From: a virus
Strand: one strand, 5' to 3'
IMG/VR virus record: IMGVR_UViG_3300023175_003987
Span: 1 to 35,906 of that record
DNA: 35,906 nucleotides
Shown: in pieces, positions 8,874 through 17,914 of the stretch
Layout of the letters: each line of letters begins with the position of its first letter
Position numbering within the stretch: the first letter of the stretch is position 1
Made by a program: the position numbers and the translations under genes
Notes under the pieces: model-generated
Database searches by the model: none
What the model was told of the DNA's origin: nothing
What the model saw: only the letters and a program-made list of their open reading frames with translations

Positions 8874-10460
8874 TTATAATCTTAATCCGTCATCATCCCA
8901 GTCTTGTGAACCGTCATCAACGAAGCCAAAAGGCAACATTTCTTCTTCAATTTGCTCATCAGTTTTTTCTCTTAGTTTTATTAATGTATTTATGTCAGTC
9001 ATATCTTTAAAATATTCCTGCTCAGTCATCCATGCAAACAGTACTAGATTCATTACTAAATCATCGTGAAATCCAGATTCTGCTTCATATGAGTTGCCTT
9101 TTTTTGAAAAACGGCTTAACTCTTCAATTGTATCTAAATCTTTTATTAAAAGCTGATCCTGTTCAATTAACATTTTAAGCATTGAACATCCAGTACCTTT
9201 AACTAATTTTGTTGTTCTTATACCATTATCTATATTTTTTCCAAACCCACCAGTTAATACTTTTCCACTTCTTCCTGAATTTGAAGTATAAAGTAGGTTT
9301 TCATAACCATGATCTAATAGTAATACATCAGCAACTTGTCCGCCGATGTCATTAATTTCTATTAAAATTCCTGCAGTGTTATATAGAATACCAGCTCTAT
9401 GTAATACGCCAGAAAAGTCAATAGGTCCAATAAAATTGTCTCTAAATATTGCAACTTGTCTATAAGGCATTTCTGTTATATCTATTATATTTATGGTAGA
9501 ATAATCTAGGCCTTTTCCACGTGCTACATCAGCAGTAATTACATATTGATGATCTCGTATTGGTTTTTCATATTGTATAAATCCTTCACTTTGTGCAATA
9601 CATTTTTCTGGATATAATTGTTTTAATTTACTACCTGAAATTAAAGTTCCAGAAGAACCAAGGAATTCACAACAGTATTCTTGATTAAACTTCTCTTCAT
9701 CGTGATCGAGTGATTCAATAGTTTCTTTTTTCCATTTCTCATCTCGTCCTGGAACATCGTGCCACATAACTTTAACGAATTGATAACCGTTTGTTCCTTC
9801 TTCTGCACCTTTACATGTTTTCCAAAAATGATTTAGACCATTAGGTGTAGATGTCATTAACATTTTTGTTGTTTCACCAGAAGAAATAGTAGGATAAACT
9901 GAAGCAAAAAATTCATCGAATCCTTCAATGAATGCTACCTCATCTAGATATAGGAAGTTAACAGATTTACCACGAATGGCTGATGATGTTGTTGTACCTG
10001 CTAATACTTGACAACCATTTTCTAATGCTATATTACCCTTGTTCCATTCCTCTATTCCTTGCTGGAGCCACTTTGGAAGCGCTTCATAGGCTAACTTAAT
10101 CCTGGCTAAAACTTCCCTCGATGCGTCACCCTTGTTGGCTAGAATGGCCACTGTTTTATGTTCATTAAATAAAATATAATGTAATATTACAGCTGCTGCG
10201 GTTGTTGTTTTACCTGATTGACGAGCAGTAAGAACAGCTACTCTTCTATGATTAGTAATTTTATCGACAATTTCTTTTTGATAATCGTATAATTCAAGCG
10301 GAACTAATCCTCGATCCACGTGAACGATTTTCATATATTCTTTAGCAAAATATTCAGGATCATCGGAACACTTCATATATTCTTGAAGAAGTTCTGGTGT
10401 CCATTCAATATCAGTTGCTACCTTTTTAAGGTGGACATTACCAAGATAACCATCACCCAT
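8874..10460 (-). CDS. 17: Terminase large subunit gp17 (ATPase and nuclease)
   Basis: This is the packaging motor: an N-terminal ATPase pumps DNA through the portal and a C-terminal RNase H-like nuclease cuts the concatemer. The Walker A motif ARQSGKTT is at residues 79-86, and Walker B FLYLDEVAF at 169-177 has Asp173/Glu174. The nuclease acidic residues are visible as Asp311 (VITADVARG), Glu369 (ILIEIND) and Asp466/Asp467 (GFHDDLVMN), matching the T4 Asp-Glu-Asp triad. At 528 residues it is shorter than T4 gp17 (610) but complete. It overlaps the end of gene 16 by 8 bases, giving the usual small-large subunit coupling. Confidence 0.97.
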   Translation of the reverse strand: MGDGYLGNVHLKKVATDIEWTPELLQEYMKCSDDPEYFAKEYMKIVHVDRGLVPLELYDYQKEIVDKITNHRRVAVLTARQSGKTTTAAAVILHYILFNEHKTVAILANKGDASREVLARIKLAYEALPKWLQQGIEEWNKGNIALENGCQVLAGTTTSSAIRGKSVNFLYLDEVAFIEGFDEFFASVYPTISSGETTKMLMTSTPNGLNHFWKTCKGAEEGTNGYQFVKVMWHDVPGRDEKWKKETIESLDHDEEKFNQEYCCEFLGSSGTLISGSKLKQLYPEKCIAQSEGFIQYEKPIRDHQYVITADVARGKGLDYSTINIIDITEMPYRQVAIFRDNFIGPIDFSGVLHRAGILYNTAGILIEINDIGGQVADVLLLDHGYENLLYTSNSGRSGKVLTGGFGKNIDNGIRTTKLVKGTGCSMLKMLIEQDQLLIKDLDTIEELSRFSKKGNSYEAESGFHDDLVMNLVLFAWMTEQEYFKDMTDINTLIKLREKTDEQIEEEMLPFGFVDDGSQDWDDDGLRL

Positions 10461-10917
10461 CGATTACTTTATCCTCTTTGTTGTTTTTGTTATCTTTAAT
10501 CATTTTCAATAAATCATTAGTAGATAAAATTAAGTTATTATTTACAACATTTGTTTCTTGTTTTGGACCGCTTAATTCTTCTTTAGCAAATTTTTTCTTA
10601 GTAGAAACATCTGCATAATCTTTGTTTGCATCTAACATTGTTTTCATTAATGTTGATACAACTTCAAATGCTCTTGGCTGCTCAGACTGTTTTGCAATTT
10701 CAAGCATTTCTGCGATTGCATCTTCGCCTTTTTCAATAATACCTTGAATATTTTGACGGACTTGTTCTAAATCTTGAACATTTTCGTCGTCATCTGGAAT
10801 AATTGCAAGAGGAGTTTCTTCTACCGTTTCTACAACTGGTAAATTTTGTTCTTCTTCATCAATTTCAGACAATGGTCGAATACCAAGGGCTGAAGAAATT
10901 TTATCATTATCTGCCAT
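10453..10917 (-). CDS. 16: Terminase small subunit gp16
   Basis: This is the DNA-recognition/regulatory partner of gp17, which forms an oligomeric ring. The 154 residues are close to T4 gp16 (164). The central helical segment EQPRAFEVVSTLMKTMLDANKDYADV (residues about 77-102) is the family hallmark: the coiled-coil oligomerisation core. The N-terminal 50 residues are acidic and low complexity, and the C-terminus is charged. It overlaps gp17 by 8 bases. The upstream gene here is a fibre-like gene, whereas T4 has gene 15. Confidence 0.88.
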   Translation of the reverse strand: MADNDKISSALGIRPLSEIDEEEQNLPVVETVEETPLAIIPDDDENVQDLEQVRQNIQGIIEKGEDAIAEMLEIAKQSEQPRAFEVVSTLMKTMLDANKDYADVSTKKKFAKEELSGPKQETNVVNNNLILSTNDLLKMIKDNKNNKEDKVIDG

Positions 10918-10935
10918 AATATTATCCTCAAAATT

Positions 10936-13900
10936 TTAATATCCTGATGCCGTTAAGAAAATTGGCACACTAGTATATTTTATTTCTCCTACAACTCTAG
11001 TAAATTCTGCTTCTGCAATTGCAGTATTAGGAGAAGTAACTGTTACATCTAAATATAAATCAGAGCTAACTGTTCTTTCTTGAATTTCAATACTATCAAC
11101 TAATTCTGCCGCATCACCTATGCTAGTTTCTGTTGTATTAAATACACCATTTGCGCCAGCACTTTCATCTCTACTAAATAGTACTCTCTTAGTACAATAG
11201 TATTTGTTTGTTCCAGTATTATTAATAAATGTTAATAATAATTCACCACCACTTGTATATCTATCTAATGATTTACTATAAACGGTTTTAACAATATCAT
11301 TATTAGCATTTAAAGTTGGAGGAATAGCATCTTGTAATGTATTTGAAATTGACTCTGTGTATACAAATGGAACCCATTGATCAGAACTGTTAATACGACC
11401 TAACTCATTCGCTTGAGTTTGTGATTCTAAAGTTGTAATGGTTGAGTTGGATGCATCTAAGTCACCTGTAATAGTTGTATTAGACGTATCTAAGTTACCA
11501 TCAAGAGTTAATCCATCAGCAGTCACCGTGCCTGTTACGTCAATGCCTGTGTTGGTTGTTGATAACTTGGTTGCACCTCCGTAAGTAATATCTACAGATG
11601 CCGTAGTGCCAAGACCATTAGTCTTGAGCATTGTCTGCCAACAGCTACCACTATCTGGTGATTGAAGTAAGAGGTTGTCATAAGCTCTGATGAATAAATC
11701 ACCAGTGCCTGTTTCTTCAATGAAACTATTAAGCCCGTTATGGTAGATACTCAGGTCACCTGAACCACCAAAAACAGCTCTATTATTGTCCTTAAAGTTA
11801 ATGTTGTAGCCGTTAGTGTCTAAACTAAAGCCGAGTTGTGGAGCTGTATCTTCTACGAGATTTGATATTCCGGTATCTGTGTCTGAATCATTAACCCAAG
11901 TATTTCCATTGTATTTAAGTACTTGACCACTTGTAGCATTTGTAATAGTTACATCAGATAAATCTCCAACAGATTCTCCAGTAATATCTTGTAAAGCTGA
12001 ATCTGCTAATGTTCCTTGTGCTGCAGTTGCATAATCTGCTGAATCAAATGCTTTAACTTGTGCTAGGTTAGTGACTTCACTCTCCATTAATGCACCAGCT
12101 GCCGTTACATTTACTGTATCAGTTACATCTGCATTAGCTTCTATATTTGCTAGTTTTGTTTGCTCTGCGCTTGTAAAGAATAAATTAGTATTACCTTCTG
12201 TAATATCATCTGATGTGCCAGATAATTCTGAAAGTGCGTCTTTAGTTAATATTGCATTATCAACATATTGTGTATTTGCAATACTATCACTTGATAAAAC
12301 TGATCTTACTCTTGTATCTGTAAAGAATAAATTAGTATTACCTTCTGTAATGTCATCAGTTGTTCCTGATAATTCTGAAAGTGAGTCTTTAGTTGATACC
12401 GCATCATCGACATATTGTGTATTTGCAATACTATCATTTGATAATACCGATCTTACTCTTGTATCTGTATAATATACATTTGTGTTACCTTCTGTAATAT
12501 CATCAGTTGTTCCTGATAATTCACTAAGTGCATCTTTAGTTAATATTGCATTATCAACATATTGTGTATTTGCAATACTATCATTTGATAATACGGATCT
12601 TACTCTTGTATCTGTATAATAAAGATTAGTATTACCTTCGGCTAAAGCGTCTGTATCATGATTTGAAATACTACTAACTGTACCTGTAACATTTCCAGCG
12701 ATATCACCTACGATATCACCTGTTACATTACCAATAAAGTTATTTGCTGTAATATCTCCAGTACTTGTAATATCTGTATTAACCGTAACTATTGTGCCAG
12801 TTTCAAAATGAACATTCGCTTGATCTTTAAATGTAGTATCTCCAAAAAGATCTAAATGCGGATACATTAACCAAGCATAACCATTTACGTCAACTGTATG
12901 AGCTCCAATAGTCATATCAGAAAGAACGTCTACATTAGCAAGATCATCTTCTCCAGCAATAATACTTACAAATCCTTTACCTCTAATTCTAATGTCATCT
13001 TCCAAAGATGTAATACGAATTTCGCCTTCCTCTGCGGTTACAATTTCAAAATCTGTATTTGCATCTGGAATAATTTGATTAATTGAACTTGGTTGTGTTG
13101 TTGTAATTGAACCGGTAACATTAATACTTGGTACACTAATTGCACCATTATTAGATGAAATAGTAGCTCCACCTAAATTAATTGTGTTACCACTTAAATA
13201 TAAATCTTTGAATGCTTTTTCTGAAGTACCTAGATCATAAGCAACATTTGCTGCTGGAATAATACTACCAGTAACAAGTGTTTTATTTCCAATCGTCCAG
13301 TTATCATTTGATTCATCCCAAAGGAAAGAAACATTTGCTGAAGATCCTCTATTAACTTCTAGACCACCATCTTGTGAAGGTGCTGTATTTGCAGCAAGAT
13401 TACTATTAATTGAAATAATATTATCTGCAAGATTAATTGTTTCTGTATTTACTGTGGTTGTTGTACCATTAACAGTTAAGTTACCGTCAAGCGTAACATT
13501 ATTTGCTGTAATATTACCAACTACATCTAAATTACCACCAACGTCTGTATCACCAACTACACCTAAATCACCACCAACATCTGCATCTGCAGTTATATTT
13601 AAAGTAGGACCAGTAATAGTTGATACAGTAGTTATGTCAAAAGCTGTAATTGCTCCGACTGACATATCACCAGAAGCAGTAATATTATCAACTCCCAAAT
13701 CGCCAGAAGCAGTAATATCAATAATTGTTAAATCGCCAGTACTAGCATTAATATTTCCATTTGCTGTTATATTTCCTGTAATAGTAGCATTACCTGTAAT
13801 ACTAGCATTACCACCAATTGTGCCATCACCAGTTGCTGATAAACTTCCAGTAATTGCTGTTGGACCTGTAATTGTTGTAGCACCTGCAGAAAGAGTTCCG

Positions 13901-15066
13901 CCTATTGCAGTATTACCACCGAATGTTGCTGCACCTAATGCTGTAATTCTTCCTGAAGCAAAAATCTCTGCTGAAGTTGTTAAATTACTAGCCGCATAAA
14001 TTTCGTTACCTGTAATGTTTCCAACAACAGTAGCACCACCGTCAATGCGTAATGCACCATTTGCGCTCATATCTCCAGTTGCTGTAATATTATTAGCAGA
14101 AATATCATTTGATGTAATATCATTAGATGATAAATCACTTGTACTTGTAATAGCTCCAGTAACTGTAATATCACCAGTAATATTAATATTACCAGTACCA
14201 AGAATATCTGATGTATTTAAATCTAAGTTTGCTGTTAACGCATTATTGGCGATTGGCTTATCAATTAAATCTGAATAAGAACCAGAGGTTGCAACGGATT
14301 TAAATGGAGGTAAATCTAATAAGTTATTATAAGAACCAGTTAATGCAATTGTAGCAAAGTTTGGTTTATTATTTAAGTCTAAATAAGAACCTGATAATGC
14401 AATTGGGTGCCAATTAGGTACTTGAATCAAATCATTATATGATCCAGTGTTTGCAATTGGATGTAAATAAGATTTATCTGCTTTAACTGTTTCTAAATTA
14501 TTTACTTCTGTATTTACTTTATTATCAAGAGCAATAAGTCTTGTATTAGCGTCATTCTCTACTCCATCAATTCTAATATTAATTGTATTTGCTTCTGCAT
14601 CAAATTTAACATTAGTAGCAATATTAGCTGCGTTTGCTGCGGCTTCTACTTCATCAACTCTTGTATTAATTGTAGTAACAAATTGAGGATCGTCTCCAAT
14701 AGCTTGAGCTAATTCATCTAGAGTATCTAAGCTATCTGATACTGGACCTAAAGTATTAGTAATAGCAACATTAATCATTCCTTGTACTTCATTCTTAAGG
14801 TAAAGACCTTCTAGATTTGTTGGTACATGAATAACATCAGCCCATTCTACTGGTTTATCTCTTAAGAGTAAATCATCAGCATCAGTGAATTGATTTATAT
14901 CTAGTGGAATATCTGAAAATAAAGCTAACTGGTGACCACCGTAAGTTTGACCATCCATAACATGAATAGTACCAGTGGTAGTATCCATAAAGAATTCACC
15001 TTCTTCTCCTTTAATTGCACCAATTGCTCCACTTGCAGCTCTTCTATGTTTTAGAATTTTTGCCAT
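10936..15066 (-). CDS. Large fibre-like virion protein with multiple repeat blocks
   Basis: This 1376-residue protein looks like a trimeric fibre or host-recognition structure. The N-terminus (AxGAIGAIKGEEGEFFMDTTTGTIHVMDG, residues 11-39) resembles fibre attachment domains that begin marine phage fibres. Residues about 203-272 hold four GSYxDL...P repeats spaced exactly 18 residues apart (Gly208, 226, 244, 262). Residues about 280-540 are a long run of short Gly/Thr/Ile-rich units (ITGNITA-like), suggesting a beta-helix or beta-prism shaft. A TTTVNTETINLADNII block near 530-550 is familiar from cyanophage fibres. Residues about 814-961 contain three near-identical 49-residue repeats. No peptidase or glycosidase motif is evident. 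Its place between gp15 and gp16 is not the T4 arrangement. Long antisense frames here reflect repeat composition. Confidence 0.85.
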   Translation of the reverse strand: MAKILKHRRAASGAIGAIKGEEGEFFMDTTTGTIHVMDGQTYGGHQLALFSDIPLDINQFTDADDLLLRDKPVEWADVIHVPTNLEGLYLKNEVQGMINVAITNTLGPVSDSLDTLDELAQAIGDDPQFVTTINTRVDEVEAAANAANIATNVKFDAEANTINIRIDGVENDANTRLIALDNKVNTEVNNLETVKADKSYLHPIANTGSYNDLIQVPNWHPIALSGSYLDLNNKPNFATIALTGSYNNLLDLPPFKSVATSGSYSDLIDKPIANNALTANLDLNTSDILGTGNINITGDITVTGAITSTSDLSSNDITSNDISANNITATGDMSANGALRIDGGATVVGNITGNEIYAASNLTTSAEIFASGRITALGAATFGGNTAIGGTLSAGATTITGPTAITGSLSATGDGTIGGNASITGNATITGNITANGNINASTGDLTIIDITASGDLGVDNITASGDMSVGAITAFDITTVSTITGPTLNITADADVGGDLGVVGDTDVGGNLDVVGNITANNVTLDGNLTVNGTTTTVNTETINLADNIISINSNLAANTAPSQDGGLEVNRGSSANVSFLWDESNDNWTIGNKTLVTGSIIPAANVAYDLGTSEKAFKDLYLSGNTINLGGATISSNNGAISVPSINVTGSITTTQPSSINQIIPDANTDFEIVTAEEGEIRITSLEDDIRIRGKGFVSIIAGEDDLANVDVLSDMTIGAHTVDVNGYAWLMYPHLDLFGDTTFKDQANVHFETGTIVTVNTDITSTGDITANNFIGNVTGDIVGDIAGNVTGTVSSISNHDTDALAEGNTNLYYTDTRVRSVLSNDSIANTQYVDNAILTKDALSELSGTTDDITEGNTNVYYTDTRVRSVLSNDSIANTQYVDDAVSTKDSLSELSGTTDDITEGNTNLFFTDTRVRSVLSSDSIANTQYVDNAILTKDALSELSGTSDDITEGNTNLFFTSAEQTKLANIEANADVTDTVNVTAAGALMESEVTNLAQVKAFDSADYATAAQGTLADSALQDITGESVGDLSDVTITNATSGQVLKYNGNTWVNDSDTDTGISNLVEDTAPQLGFSLDTNGYNINFKDNNRAVFGGSGDLSIYHNGLNSFIEETGTGDLFIRAYDNLLLQSPDSGSCWQTMLKTNGLGTTASVDITYGGATKLSTTNTGIDVTGTVTADGLTLDGNLDTSNTTITGDLDASNSTITTLESQTQANELGRINSSDQWVPFVYTESISNTLQDAIPPTLNANNDIVKTVYSKSLDRYTSGGELLLTFINNTGTNKYYCTKRVLFSRDESAGANGVFNTTETSIGDAAELVDSIEIQERTVSSDLYLDVTVTSPNTAIAEAEFTRVVGEIKYTSVPIFLTASGY
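12185..12625. repeat. Three tandem 147-bp in-frame repeats in the fibre-like gene
   Basis: Units start at 12185, 12332 and 12479, with a partial fourth at 12626. Each is exactly 147 bp (49 codons). They encode copies of a unit containing DTRVRSVLSxDSIANTQYVD and a Ser-Glu-Leu-Ser-Gly-Thr turn. DNA identity between copies is high over long runs, so unequal recombination could change copy number. Confidence 0.85.
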
Positions 15067-15100
15067 TGTTATACCTTATTTAAATTTCGTATTAATGTAT

Positions 15101-15108
15101 TATTTATT
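15101..15108 (-). promoter_or_regulatory. Variant late promoter (AATAAATA) for the fibre-like gene
   Basis: The minus strand reads AATAAATA about 35 bases before the fibre ATG at 15066, overlapping the gp15 stop. One mismatch from the late consensus, with spacing like the perfect sites. Confidence 0.5.
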
Positions 15109-16084
15109 AAGTATTAGCGTTCAAATCTTGAGATCCATAACCAATTTGTAAATCTAATGTACCATTAGCAGTATTAGCATTTAGATCTTGATTCAGATCT
15201 TCATATGTTTCTTGATAATAATAATCAGTATTAGCAGCACCTGTATCGATTGTATAACCCATAGGTGTAACTGGTACCCAGTCATCATTAAATTCAATAT
15301 CAGGCCATTGAATATCTGTATTAGATTCAATGATTGGGAATAATTCTACTACTTCGATCTCATCATTATCATTCTCAATTTGGAATAACTCTGTATTTGA
15401 GATATGAGTAAAGTCTAAATCTTCTGGATTATTATGTACAGCCGCTTCAATAAACTTAATAATTTTTCTTTTTCTTTCAGGACCCCAGTAATATCCTTTT
15501 ACAGTAAATGTTAATGTATAAAGAATTGCTTGTCTTTCTTCATAGCTTCCTTCATACAACTCTTCTGTAGTTACACTATTCATTATAATAGGAATATCTA
15601 CAGGATCTAAATTTTCTACCATTTTAGCAGTTACTGTCCAGTCTGGCGTAAAAAATGGAAGTATTTGTTCCATTAACTGAGTTGCATCTTCAGAATAATT
15701 TGTCATAATGTACAAATTAAAATCAAGATTATATGGAACAGATGAATATAAAAAATGTCGAGAACTATCAGTTTCCGCTTTACTATCTTTTCTCATTTTT
15801 TGAGTAGAAGCAAGTTTTCTTGTTGGATCATAAGTAATACTTGCAATCTCAAATGACATTCTTGGAAGTTTAATTCCAGTTGTTCTACTATTTAATAAGT
15901 CTGGATCTTGAGTAACTCTTGAAAGTACTTTTTGAAATGGCGCATATGATAATGGAACAATTATTTCTGTTTGTGTTACATTACTATTATCTCTTCTTTT
16001 AATCTTTAATTGATTAAATATAGAGCCAAAAAGCGCAACATACTTTCTTGTGGTTAAGTTATAAAAATAATTTGCAATTGCCAT
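15107..16084 (-). CDS. 15: Tail sheath stabiliser/completion protein gp15
   Basis: This caps the finished tail and joins it to the neck. The 325 residues start MAIANYFYNLTTRKYVALFGSIFNQ, with the family-typical FGSIFNxIxIKR and VPLSYAPFQKVLSRVTQDP region (about residues 43-65), followed by PRMSFEIASITYDPTRKL. It is longer than T4 gp15 (272 aa). The extra length is a C-terminal tail that is Asn/Thr/Asp-rich and carries two short DLNANT repeats. It lies one base from the gp14 stop, so expression is probably coupled to gp13-gp14. The gene order 13-14-15 supports the call. Confidence 0.93.
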   Translation of the reverse strand: MAIANYFYNLTTRKYVALFGSIFNQLKIKRRDNSNVTQTEIIVPLSYAPFQKVLSRVTQDPDLLNSRTTGIKLPRMSFEIASITYDPTRKLASTQKMRKDSKAETDSSRHFLYSSVPYNLDFNLYIMTNYSEDATQLMEQILPFFTPDWTVTAKMVENLDPVDIPIIMNSVTTEELYEGSYEERQAILYTLTFTVKGYYWGPERKRKIIKFIEAAVHNNPEDLDFTHISNTELFQIENDNDEIEVVELFPIIESNTDIQWPDIEFNDDWVPVTPMGYTIDTGAANTDYYYQETYEDLNQDLNANTANGTLDLQIGYGSQDLNANT

Positions 16085-16085
16085 T

Positions 16086-16766
16086 TTATGAATCCTGTAT
16101 TACAATGTTTTCACTAAATGGATCAATCTCTGAGAAGTCAATAATACCATCAGCCTCTTGTTCGTAAGTTAAGTTTCTAGCAATTGGATCTACTTCTTCA
16201 ACTTCTTCTAATGTATCAACAAATTCTGTTGTTTGATTTTGATCATCGAAGTAATGATCGATTTCCCAACGGCCTGTATCAAATGTTTCGCCAGCATATT
16301 CCATAAGTTCACAGCGCATGTCATAAACTTGTAAAGCACCACTTTGATAGAATACACTTTCATGTTCAACATAATTAATCTTAAACATCTTATTATTAAG
16401 AGGCATATAAATTATGTCACCTTCATTAGGTCTTATTCTTGGAGCGTCGTTGCGAGTTACGAACTGTTCAAATGTTCTTATTGCAACTGTAAATGTAACT
16501 TGGTCTCTGATTTGTAAACCAAACTTAGAAAGGAAATCACCTTCTCCTTCGAAGCCATCAACATTTTTAACATATACTTCAAATTGAAACATTTCATCGT
16601 AAACAGGTGTATCATCTTCGTTGAATATTTTATCAACGTTATCCATAGACCTTGTAAGAAAAAAGACGTCAAGGCCATACATTTTAATTGATTCAATAAC
16701 TAGATCATCAATTAAATTCTGCTCGTTGAAACTGTCATAATTTCTGAAGTAAGCATTAGTTGCCAT
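16086..16766 (-). CDS. 14: Neck protein gp14
   Basis: This is a head-completion/neck component that, with gp13, closes the packaged head and forms the tail attachment site. The 226 residues begin MATNAYFRNYDSFNEQNLIDDLVIESIKMYG, a classic gp14 opening, and continue with DVFFLTRSMDNVDKIFNEDD. The central beta-rich region (about 75-170) includes RPNEGDIIYMPLNNKMFKI. The C-terminal 40 residues are acidic. T4 gp14 is 256 aa. It is three bases from gene 13. An out-of-frame open stretch inside it is an artefact. Confidence 0.93.
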   Translation of the reverse strand: MATNAYFRNYDSFNEQNLIDDLVIESIKMYGLDVFFLTRSMDNVDKIFNEDDTPVYDEMFQFEVYVKNVDGFEGEGDFLSKFGLQIRDQVTFTVAIRTFEQFVTRNDAPRIRPNEGDIIYMPLNNKMFKINYVEHESVFYQSGALQVYDMRCELMEYAGETFDTGRWEIDHYFDDQNQTTEFVDTLEEVEEVDPIARNLTYEQEADGIIDFSEIDPFSENIVIQDS

Positions 16767-16769
16767 GTT

Positions 16770-17513
16770 TTATCCAATAAAGTTATATGTCAATGGTTGT
16801 AATGTTCTTATTGCATCTTCTTCCATTTGTTGACGTTCTGTTCTTGCTTCTTGCAAAATTTGCTCACCATTAAACGTGACGCCACCAACTAATTGCATAT
16901 TTGTAAACTTAGTTAAATTTAATCCCCACTGCTCACGGACTAGCACGGAAGCATAGTTCTGAAGCCATCTGTCTGACCATACATCCTCATAAAACTCTTC
17001 ATCAATAACGTCATAGGCCTCAATGATAATAAAGCCTCCTTCCCTTAATGCTGCCTTATCTGCATCAATATGGAGCCTATTAACATGTCTATTATAACGT
17101 ATTAAAGGATGTCCTACAAGCCACTCTTGTAAGAATGCCATATGAGACATAGTCATCCAATAATTTTGAATACTATATCCTGTGAGGTCTGTAAGATTAT
17201 TTAGTACAAATTGATATTGTACATTAAAGATACCTGTGCCAGTAGAAATAGAAGTATTTAGATCAAATACTTTTGAGATACCAAGAAGTTTTTGAGGTAA
17301 TGTAATATATCCGTTTTCGATATCTTCTGCTGTTAATTCGTGTTTTAGATAAACTAATTGACTACCATTATAATGATAATCTCTCCAGAAAGATAATGCT
17401 TCTTCTACTCTATCATCTATCTGCTCATCAGACACGTTAACTTCGATTACAGGAGCGCCAATCTTTCTTAGAATGTAATCTTTGAATTCATCTCTTGTAG
17501 TTGGCTGTGCCAT
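16770..17513 (-). CDS. 13: Neck protein gp13
   Basis: This is a head-completion protein that acts with gp14 at the portal after packaging. The 247 residues begin MAQPTTRDEFKDYILRKIGAPVIEVNVSDEQI, the standard gp13 N-terminus, followed by RVEEALSFWRDYHYNG. Further conserved stretches are the HLAFLQ-like MAFLQEWLVGHPLIRYNRH and the helix RWLQNYASVLVREQWGLNLTKF. It is shorter than T4 gp13 (309 aa) but within the marine T4-like range. It is the first gene of the 13-14-15 unit. The GGAG-type ribosome site overlaps the gap after the BppU-like gene. Confidence 0.93.
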   Translation of the reverse strand: MAQPTTRDEFKDYILRKIGAPVIEVNVSDEQIDDRVEEALSFWRDYHYNGSQLVYLKHELTAEDIENGYITLPQKLLGISKVFDLNTSISTGTGIFNVQYQFVLNNLTDLTGYSIQNYWMTMSHMAFLQEWLVGHPLIRYNRHVNRLHIDADKAALREGGFIIIEAYDVIDEEFYEDVWSDRWLQNYASVLVREQWGLNLTKFTNMQLVGGVTFNGEQILQEARTERQQMEEDAIRTLQPLTYNFIG

Positions 17514-17528
17514 TTAATTGCTCCTTAA

Positions 17529-17861
17529 TTAAGCTAACTCGCTCTTAATAATAACTTTGATATAACTTGAATTTGGGAATGTTTCTATTTTTCCATCGTT
17601 ATATTCAACTTGAAATTCTGCTTTATAAGAACCATCATCAGAAGTATCTCCTGATTGCCAAGTATATAATACAATTCCTTTGTCGGCATTTACAATGGTA
17701 CCGGTTGCACCAGAAATTACATTGTTACCAGTTTCGGTAGACATATGAAATTTTACAGTAGATGCTTGGGCTAACGATCGTGCTCTACCTTGTGAGTCTG
17801 TTAAAACAGCTTCTAGGGCAGGCGCAGTATCATTTTGCTTTATATAAAACGTAGCCGCCAT
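17529..17861 (-). CDS. BppU-N-terminus-like small virion protein
   Basis: This 110-residue all-beta protein has the pattern of the N-terminal domain of phage baseplate upper protein BppU: I-K-Q-N-D-T-A-P at the start, LTDSQGRARSLAQASTVKFHMS, a central G-A-T-G-T-I-V-N-A-D-K-G-I-V-x-Y-x-W-Q-S-G-D-T, then GSYKAEFQVEYNDGKIETFP. In BppU this Ig-like domain attaches receptor-binding structures to the virion. Here it stands alone without a C-terminal receptor domain, so it may be an adaptor or head/neck decoration (inference). It sits just upstream of gp13, where T4 has the fibritin gene wac. A one-mismatch late promoter precedes it. Confidence 0.75.
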   Translation of the reverse strand: MAATFYIKQNDTAPALEAVLTDSQGRARSLAQASTVKFHMSTETGNNVISGATGTIVNADKGIVLYTWQSGDTSDDGSYKAEFQVEYNDGKIETFPNSSYIKVIIKSELA

Positions 17862-17887
17862 TTAGTTTCTCCAATATCTTTATGTTT

Positions 17888-17895
17888 TATTTATT
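17888..17895 (-). promoter_or_regulatory. Variant late promoter (AATAAATA) for the BppU-like gene
   Basis: The minus strand reads AATAAATA about 27 bases before the ATG at 17861, one mismatch from the late consensus. Confidence 0.45.
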
Positions 17896-17914
17896 AAAAA
17901 TTAGTACTATCTTT

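Noticed and set aside
7901-9069. Plus-strand open frames opposite gp18 and gp17
   Set aside because: They are Leu/His/Gln-rich translations of antisense codons within genes that are certain on the minus strand.
13454-13999. Long plus-strand open frame of 181 codons opposite the fibre-like gene
   Set aside because: It is Pro/Val/Ala-rich low complexity, the antisense image of the Gly/Thr/Ile repeat codons, and has no ribosome site or family resemblance. The same applies to the frames at 14015-14278 and 12071-12472.
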